Positions 42,775-48,037 of a stretch of 48,037 bases of DNA are shown in pieces. The stretch covers positions 1-48,037 of the forward strand of contig CANQJT010000010.1 in the NCBI GenBank assembly GCA_947624325.1, given 5' to 3'. A program made the translations under genes and the position numbers. The stretch is from Candidatus Gastranaerophilales bacterium. Lineage in GTDB: Bacteria > Cyanobacteriota > Vampirovibrionia > Gastranaerophilales > Gastranaerophilaceae. Each line of letters starts with the position of its first letter. The stretch's first letter is position 1. Under the pieces are notes generated by a model. That model saw only the letters and a list, made by a program, of their open reading frames with translations, made no database searches and was not told the origin of the DNA.

Positions 42775-44163
42775 ATGGAACTCGTAACAAATAAAACTCT
42801 TGAAAAATTAAAGTATGATTTGGTTCGTGACGGCTATATAAGTTATGATGATATTGAAAAAGCCGAAGAACTTGCTTCTTCTCAAAATGTTAATATCGGT
42901 CAAATACTTATAAAATCAGGCTTGATAACGGAAGAAAAACTTTTAAAATTCTTAGAAAGCAAACTGCATATCCCTTATGTTGATTTAAAAGATTATACAT
43001 TAGATACAAAATGCCTGTCATATATAAGCTTTAATGATGCCAGAAAGTATAAAATTATTCCCCTTTTTAAAATAGAAAATGTTTTAACTGTTGCAATGGC
43101 TGATCCTTTAGATTTATTTGCCATTGATAAAATAGTAGAACAAACGGGATGTGATATAGAACCTGTTGTATCTGCTGAAAGTCTTGTTTTGAAAAAGATT
43201 GAAGAATATTATGAAAGCGGAAGCTCTGTCGGGCAAATTAAAATAGAAGATAATGAAACCAAATTCGATTGGCAGGAAGAACTCCATAACGATGTGCTTT
43301 CCGATGAACACATACAAATTTTAATTCGTTCAATATTAAAACAGGCAATTTTAAATAATGTTCATGAAATGTTTTTTGAACATGTTCCGAGCGGATTAAA
43401 TGTTAATTTCAGAAAAGATGCTCAAATTATAAACACAGGGCAGATTCCATCCGTTCTGGTGGTACCGTTTATATCAAAATTAAAAACACTTTCCGCATTG
43501 GATGCAAATATTTGTGAACTTCCCCAGCTTGGTAAACTTATTTTTAAAGTAGATGATATTGTTTTAACAGCAAGTATTTCTGCATTTCCGACAATTAACG
43601 GCGAGAGAATTTCACTTAAAATATACAAACCGCCTAAAAAATTAAATGAATTAAATCTGTCTGATTCTCAAATAAACTCAATAAAAAATGAGCTGAAAAC
43701 TCCCGGCATTATTCTTGTGTGCGGTTCTTCTTTGTCGGGAAAAACTCATATAATTTATTCAATTCTTTCGGAAATATCAAACGGTTCTAAAAATATCATG
43801 ACCATTGAAGCAATATCAAAATACAACCTTGAAGGTGTTAATCAGTGTGAATTGAATGAAAATATAGGATTTAATATAGATAAAGCCATGCGTTTTATTG
43901 AATTTCAATCACCCGATATAATTTATTTTGAAAACATTACAAGCAAAGAAGGACTTGATTATTTCAGTTCTCTTGTGTTCAAAAATAAAATATTAATAAC
44001 TGAATTTCTTGCAGACAATATGGCAGATTTAATAAAGAAGCTCTCTTATATAGGTTTTGAAATGTTTAAACCGCTGATATCGTGTATTGTTTTTGTCCAT
44101 AATCCCCAAAATATTGAAGTGTTCGATAAATCAGATCTTAAACGGTTTACGGGTATAACATAG
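42775..44163 (+). CDS. Degenerate PilB/GspE-like protein with MshEN-type N-terminus
   Basis: The 462-residue protein has the layout of a type IV pilus or type II secretion extension ATPase. Residues 1-145 are a MshEN/T2SSE_N domain with two motif-like units (LVRDGYISYDDIEKAEELAS and IGQILIKSGLITEEKLLKFL), and an ATPase-like domain follows. Walker A survives (CGSSLSGKTH), but the usual GEIRD becomes IYFENITSKE, the His box becomes ITEFLADN, the Arg-finger LRQ is gone, and the zinc-binding cysteines are missing. It is therefore probably not an active motor. Some MshEN domains bind c-di-GMP, but the RLG arginine is absent here. It is in an operon with a kinase and a CheY-like protein. A regulatory role in piliation is inference. 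Confidence 0.8.
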   Translation: MELVTNKTLEKLKYDLVRDGYISYDDIEKAEELASSQNVNIGQILIKSGLITEEKLLKFLESKLHIPYVDLKDYTLDTKCLSYISFNDARKYKIIPLFKIENVLTVAMADPLDLFAIDKIVEQTGCDIEPVVSAESLVLKKIEEYYESGSSVGQIKIEDNETKFDWQEELHNDVLSDEHIQILIRSILKQAILNNVHEMFFEHVPSGLNVNFRKDAQIINTGQIPSVLVVPFISKLKTLSALDANICELPQLGKLIFKVDDIVLTASISAFPTINGERISLKIYKPPKKLNELNLSDSQINSIKNELKTPGIILVCGSSLSGKTHIIYSILSEISNGSKNIMTIEAISKYNLEGVNQCELNENIGFNIDKAMRFIEFQSPDIIYFENITSKEGLDYFSSLVFKNKILITEFLADNMADLIKKLSYIGFEMFKPLISCIVFVHNPQNIEVFDKSDLKRFTGIT

Positions 44164-44252
44164 TATGTAACATTTTATTAACAATGAGCAGGGCATGAGA
44201 AAAAAAAATATTTTCAGGTTTTACTCCAATGTGAAGTTTTGAAGGAGAGACC

Positions 44253-47200
44253 ATGAAAATAACACCGATATTCCCTTCTAAATCGGTACAAAATAAGGGT
44301 ATTAACAGTAATTTTATAAAAGCATGCAAAAATGAAATAAATATAACAAATCCGAATAAAATGTTTCAGGTATATTTTGGCAAAGACCTTGTAAATAAAT
44401 CCAAACCTGATTTTCAAAGTACGGTAGATAAGAATTATTATCATTTAAAAAAAGGTTTTTATCCTGATGAATTTCAAATAAATGCAGGCAAAAGAATATA
44501 CGAAGGGAAAGATGTTCTTGCTGAAGCCCCGACAGGGATAGGGAAAACGGCACTGGCATATTATGCTGCATCAAAAAATATGGATGAGGGAAAGAAAACC
44601 TTTTATACAACTCCTTTAAAAGCTTTGAGTAACCAAAAATTAAAAGAATTCAGAGAAATTTTCGGAGAAGAAAATGTCGGAATTCTTACGGGTGACAGAA
44701 GGGAAAACCCTGATGCTCCGATTATTGTCATGACAACTGAGGTATATCGTAATATAGCGATGTCCGATAATTTTAAGCATGATAATCCGATAATGAAAGA
44801 CCTTGGAACGGTAGTATTAGATGAATTTCACTATTTGGGTGATGAATCAAGAGGCCCTGTTTGGGAAGAATCCGTTATGTTTACCCCAAAAGATACTCAA
44901 ATTCTTGCATTAAGTGCTACTATCGGCAATGCTCCCAAACTTGAAGAATGGATTTCTAATATCAGAGGAAATAATGCAAGCTTAGTATCCGTAGCACCTA
45001 AGGATAGACCTGTTCCTTTAGAATTTAATACTTTAGAAACGGAATCATATAAAAAATCAGGTAAAAAATCTTATAAATATATGGGAATGAATGAAGCTGA
45101 AGAAATGAAAGAAATACTTTCGGCAAAGTCCTCATCTCACTCAACCCCAAGATATAAAGATTATCTTATGGCATTAGCTAAACTTAAGCAGAATGACCAA
45201 TTGCCTGCAATATTCTTTGTATTCAGTAAAAATAATTCAAGAGGAATTCTTGATTTCTTCGGTAAAGAAGGCTCTGATTTAAATACAAAGGATGAAAAAG
45301 ACGAAATTAAGAAAATTTTAAATGAATATAAATCAAAATATTACCTAGGTAAAGATTTCAACGAAGAGGCACTCTTAAAAGGTTATGCAATACATAATGC
45401 AGGTATAATGCCAAGACAAAAAGAACTTATAGAAGAACTTTTCCAAAAGAAACTTGTAAAAGTAGTAATATCAACAGAAACACTTTCAGCAGGGATTAAC
45501 ATGCCGGCCAGAACTGTCGTAATATCAAGTCCTTATAAACCTGCCGAAATTTCTTCAGAAAGAAGGCAAAGTAATATTGCGGATAATTATACTGAAATTA
45601 ATGACGATGAAGATAATGATGAAAATGATATAATAACAGGCGGTTCAAAAATTATAAGCAGACCTTTAACGGCAAATGAATTCATTCAAATGTCAGGCCG
45701 TGCAGGCAGAAGAGGTATTGATAAAACAGGTTATGTATATACAATGCCAGTTGACTACGAAACAGATAAACTGTTTACATATTTAAAATCTCAACCTTCA
45801 AACTCCATAACAAGTAAATATGACCCGACATATTCATTTTTGTGTGAATATTATTCTAATTTAAGTGATAAAAAACATCTGGATGAAATATTTAAAAAAT
45901 CTCTGTTTATGCAGGAAGATCAAAAAACTGATTTGTTTTATCCCAGATTAACAGATGGCGCAGAAGATATATATCTTGATACGGGTTTCTTAAAATATGA
46001 TAAAAACGGCAAAGTAATACCGACGGATAAAACTAAACTTTTATATATATCAAGTTTCGCAGATGCTCTCTCAAATGTATTATCAGAATATAAATACCTT
46101 GAAAGTACGGAAGATTTCGGATATAAAGCAACAGTAAAAGGAAAAATGGCTGCAAAAGTTGCAGGATATGACCCTATTCCTTTGGTTGAAGTATTGTCTA
46201 ATCCCCAATCATTTAAAAACATAACCCCTGAAGCATTAGTAATGCTCGCAGGAACAATCGCAGTTCAAGACAACGATAAATACAGTGTATTTAAAGTCGA
46301 CGATGATAAATTAAGCGAGGACTCCGTTAAATATGCAGAAGAGTTGAGAGATGAAATTTCACTGGAGCTTAAAAGAAAACTTTCAGTGATGTTGAAAGAT
46401 TTAGGCAAAACCTTTGATGATTTTGACTCTTTCTCCGATATGCTTAAATATGCTAAAAATCTTGAAACTACAGATAAAAATTTAAGTGAATTAAAGTCAC
46501 AAGTTGATGAAATTGAAGAAATACGGGCAAAATTATATAAAATAGATTCAAATACAAAATACACACTGACGCAACTTTATTCTGCATTTGAGGCAGGAGA
46601 GATAATTCCTTCAAAAGCTCTAAACTATTGGAAATCGGAAATTCAAAATTATAAAAATAAAAATATGATATTCAGCTTTGATGATTACCTTGTTAAATTA
46701 AAAAGAAATCTGGACAGAATAGATTTAACATCAAAAGCAAAAAAAGCACAGGCAAGAAATAAAAAAGAAGCAGAAGAAATAAAAAATGAAATTAAAACAG
46801 TAAAATTAATGAAATATGTTGAAGAACATCTGGATAGTGCAATTAATTCAAATAAAGACTTTAAAAGAGCAAACTCAATGGCAAATGTTAAAGCCGATCA
46901 TCAGGAGGTAATGAGTTTATATACCGCAAACAGCTTAAAGGATAAATTAATATCAACAATAAAAGCATTAATTGAAATTGAAGAAAATCCTGATGGCGAT
47001 ATATCCATAGATGATAATGCAAAAAATAATATCGGCAATATATTCAGATATATGTTTTTAATGTCGAAAATGCTGTATTCGGAAGAATCAATATGCGGAA
47101 TACAAGGCGAGCTTCCGATGTATAGTGAAAATGCCGGTAAATTGCTCTATACATGGGCATCATTAAATAAATTAAATCCTGACAGCCGTTTGAATTGGGA

Positions 47201-47534
47201 TAAAGTATTAAAATGCTCAAAGAAAATGGAAACTGATATGGAAGAGGAATATGAGGCGCAAAGCCCTAAAGATGATATATCAATAGGTGTATTAGTCGCA
47301 TCATCAGACGGAAATATACCTAAGAAAAAGAAAAAAGGCACTCAAGGTTTATATGATGAGGGAACAATATTCAGAATGGTAATGCAGACCGGAGATTTGC
47401 TCTCCCAAATGTCTGATATTGCGAAAATCGGATATGAGAATGCAGTAAGTCTTGCAGAACAGAACAATTATAAAGATTTAATAGCTAAAATCAAGACTGC
47501 AAAAGAGTTAATAATAAAAGACCCTCTTATATAA
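44253..47534 (+). CDS. Ski2-like DExH-box RNA helicase
   Basis: The 1093-residue protein has an N-terminal extension with QVYFGKDL (about 45-52), Walker A EAPTGIGKTALAYYAA, motif II DEFHYLGDESRGPVWEES, motif III LALSATIGN and motif VI QMSGRAGRRGIDKTGYVY. The DExHY...RGxVWEE and SGRAGRRG strings mark the Ski2/Mtr4/HelY group rather than RecQ or UvrA-type enzymes. A long helical C-terminal half follows. Such helicases act on RNA in degradation or rRNA processing; the cellular role in this lineage is unknown. GAAGGAG precedes the ATG. An 89-bp gap separates it from the PilB-like gene, and it is followed by the ribosomal operon promoter. Confidence 0.92.
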   Translation: MKITPIFPSKSVQNKGINSNFIKACKNEINITNPNKMFQVYFGKDLVNKSKPDFQSTVDKNYYHLKKGFYPDEFQINAGKRIYEGKDVLAEAPTGIGKTALAYYAASKNMDEGKKTFYTTPLKALSNQKLKEFREIFGEENVGILTGDRRENPDAPIIVMTTEVYRNIAMSDNFKHDNPIMKDLGTVVLDEFHYLGDESRGPVWEESVMFTPKDTQILALSATIGNAPKLEEWISNIRGNNASLVSVAPKDRPVPLEFNTLETESYKKSGKKSYKYMGMNEAEEMKEILSAKSSSHSTPRYKDYLMALAKLKQNDQLPAIFFVFSKNNSRGILDFFGKEGSDLNTKDEKDEIKKILNEYKSKYYLGKDFNEEALLKGYAIHNAGIMPRQKELIEELFQKKLVKVVISTETLSAGINMPARTVVISSPYKPAEISSERRQSNIADNYTEINDDEDNDENDIITGGSKIISRPLTANEFIQMSGRAGRRGIDKTGYVYTMPVDYETDKLFTYLKSQPSNSITSKYDPTYSFLCEYYSNLSDKKHLDEIFKKSLFMQEDQKTDLFYPRLTDGAEDIYLDTGFLKYDKNGKVIPTDKTKLLYISSFADALSNVLSEYKYLESTEDFGYKATVKGKMAAKVAGYDPIPLVEVLSNPQSFKNITPEALVMLAGTIAVQDNDKYSVFKVDDDKLSEDSVKYAEELRDEISLELKRKLSVMLKDLGKTFDDFDSFSDMLKYAKNLETTDKNLSELKSQVDEIEEIRAKLYKIDSNTKYTLTQLYSAFEAGEIIPSKALNYWKSEIQNYKNKNMIFSFDDYLVKLKRNLDRIDLTSKAKKAQARNKKEAEEIKNEIKTVKLMKYVEEHLDSAINSNKDFKRANSMANVKADHQEVMSLYTANSLKDKLISTIKALIEIEENPDGDISIDDNAKNNIGNIFRYMFLMSKMLYSEESICGIQGELPMYSENAGKLLYTWASLNKLNPDSRLNWDKVLKCSKKMETDMEEEYEAQSPKDDISIGVLVASSDGNIPKKKKKGTQGLYDEGTIFRMVMQTGDLLSQMSDIAKIGYENAVSLAEQNNYKDLIAKIKTAKELIIKDPLI

Positions 47535-47771
47535 AGCGGTTGAAATATGTTTGGAAGTTGTCAAGAAATTTACATAAAAATAAAGAAATATTAAGAAAAA
47601 AATAAAAAATAAAAAAATACTAGTTGACGACAAAACATGTTTAATATAAATTTATTATGCTGAGATAGGCATTTATAATTTGCAAGAAGCATGAATCAAG
47701 AGAAGAATGGTTTACAAGCGAATATATAAAAGACTGTTGAAGCGAAAGCCATAAGACAAAAGGAAGTGGAA
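47535..47771. other. Intergenic region and leader of the S10 operon
   Basis: It contains long A/T runs to 47620, the promoter at 47624-47650, and then a leader of about 115 bases that is purine-rich and more mixed in composition. Within the leader, ATG 47691 opens a 12-codon frame (MNQEKNGLQANI, stop 47727-47729) with only a weak AAGAAG before it. No terminator for the helicase gene is seen. Confidence 0.4.
47624..47650 (+). promoter_or_regulatory. Candidate promoter for rpsJ
   Basis: TTGACG (47624-47629) with TATAAA 15 bp later (47645-47650), or TAAATT at 17 bp. Start near 47657. The perfect first five bases of the -35 and the position before a ribosomal-protein gene support it; the -10 choice is uncertain. 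Confidence 0.5.
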
Positions 47772-48037
47772 ATGAACGAAAGCAAGCAACAAAGGATTAG
47801 AGTTTGTTTGAAAGCTTATGATCATAAACTAATCGACTTATCTGCAAGCAAGATTGTAGAAGTTGTAAAGAGAACAGATGCAAGAGTAGCAGGACCTGTT
47901 CCTCTTCCGACTAAGAGAAGATTATATTGTGTACTCCGCTCACCTCACGTTGATAAAAAGTCAAGAGAACACTTTGAGATGAGAATACACAAAAGAATCA
48001 TAGATATTTATGATCCGACGGCACAAACAACAGAAGA
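47772..48037 (+). CDS. rpsJ: 30S ribosomal protein S10, 3'-truncated by the window edge
   Basis: S10 is part of the 30S head and the NusB-S10 antitermination complex. The 88 complete codons read [58 protein letters not shown] and [20 protein letters not shown], then IYDPTAQTT. This matches S10 throughout and lacks only about 15 C-terminal residues. AAAGGAAG lies about six bases before the ATG. The long leader and the promoter suggest that it is the first gene of the S10-spc ribosomal operon, which would continue beyond the window. Confidence 0.96.
   Translation, partial: MNESKQQRIRVCLKAYDHKLIDLSASKIVEVVKRTDARVAGPVPLPTKRRLYCVLRSPHVDKKSREHFEMRIHKRIIDIYDPTAQTTE

Overview
The window is AT-rich, densely packed bacterial chromosome. 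It most resembles a gut member of the non-photosynthetic cyanobacterial sister lineage (Vampirovibrionia/Melainabacteria, order Gastranaerophilales). The reasons are the low GC, a type IV pilin-like protein with the KKQGFTLAEVLITL leader, an outer-membrane efflux system (so a diderm cell), a Ski2-like DExH helicase of the kind known from cyanobacterial relatives, and several lineage-type hypothetical proteins with an N-terminal aromatic-F-G motif. This assignment rests on recognition, not on a database search. No CRISPR array, transposase, prophage, rRNA or tRNA gene was seen.

Layout. 1-4447: the 3' part of an RND efflux pump gene and a TolC-like outer-membrane gene with an unusual lysine-rich insert. 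4442-7206 (minus): threonine synthase, homoserine dehydrogenase and a small zinc-ribbon protein, with a clear terminator between the last two. 7571-13309 (plus): a four-gene cluster of two paralogous membrane proteins, a GlgE-like GH13 enzyme without signal peptide, and a small one-TM protein; this is the best candidate here for an undescribed system. 13302-15830 (minus): pilT-recO-deoC. 15973-22425 (plus): smc-scpA-scpB, the complete condensin in one operon, followed by a membrane-anchored TPR/metzincin protease ending in a G10-A8 tract. 22430-26328 (minus): mutS-rimO. 26398-28519 (plus): membrane protein, ribD and a small FG-motif protein. 28541-32698 (plus): GAF-GGDEF diguanylate cyclase, coaD (TTG start), a coiled-coil protein, dnaB.

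32.7-38.8 kb is the only loosely packed part. It holds a 77-residue protein, a pilin-like gene with a textbook promoter and terminator, gatB, an exported protein plus a Crp/Fnr regulator, and several families of intergenic palindromic repeats. One family (GTCCGA...GGATTA ends) sits only in divergent gaps; the others (150-bp TA-flanked element A, element B, and nested inverted repeats at 34.6 kb) sit only in convergent gaps.

38762-48037: obgE (minus), then a histidine kinase, a single-domain response regulator and a degenerate PilB/GspE-like protein in one operon, then a 1093-residue Ski2-like helicase. The window ends inside rpsJ (S10), the likely first gene of the large ribosomal-protein operon. 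Three genes have -10-like boxes so close to the start codon that leaderless mRNAs are plausible. Surface behaviour recurs: PilT, a pilin, a diguanylate cyclase with an intact I-site, and a MshEN-type N-terminus on the PilB-like protein.
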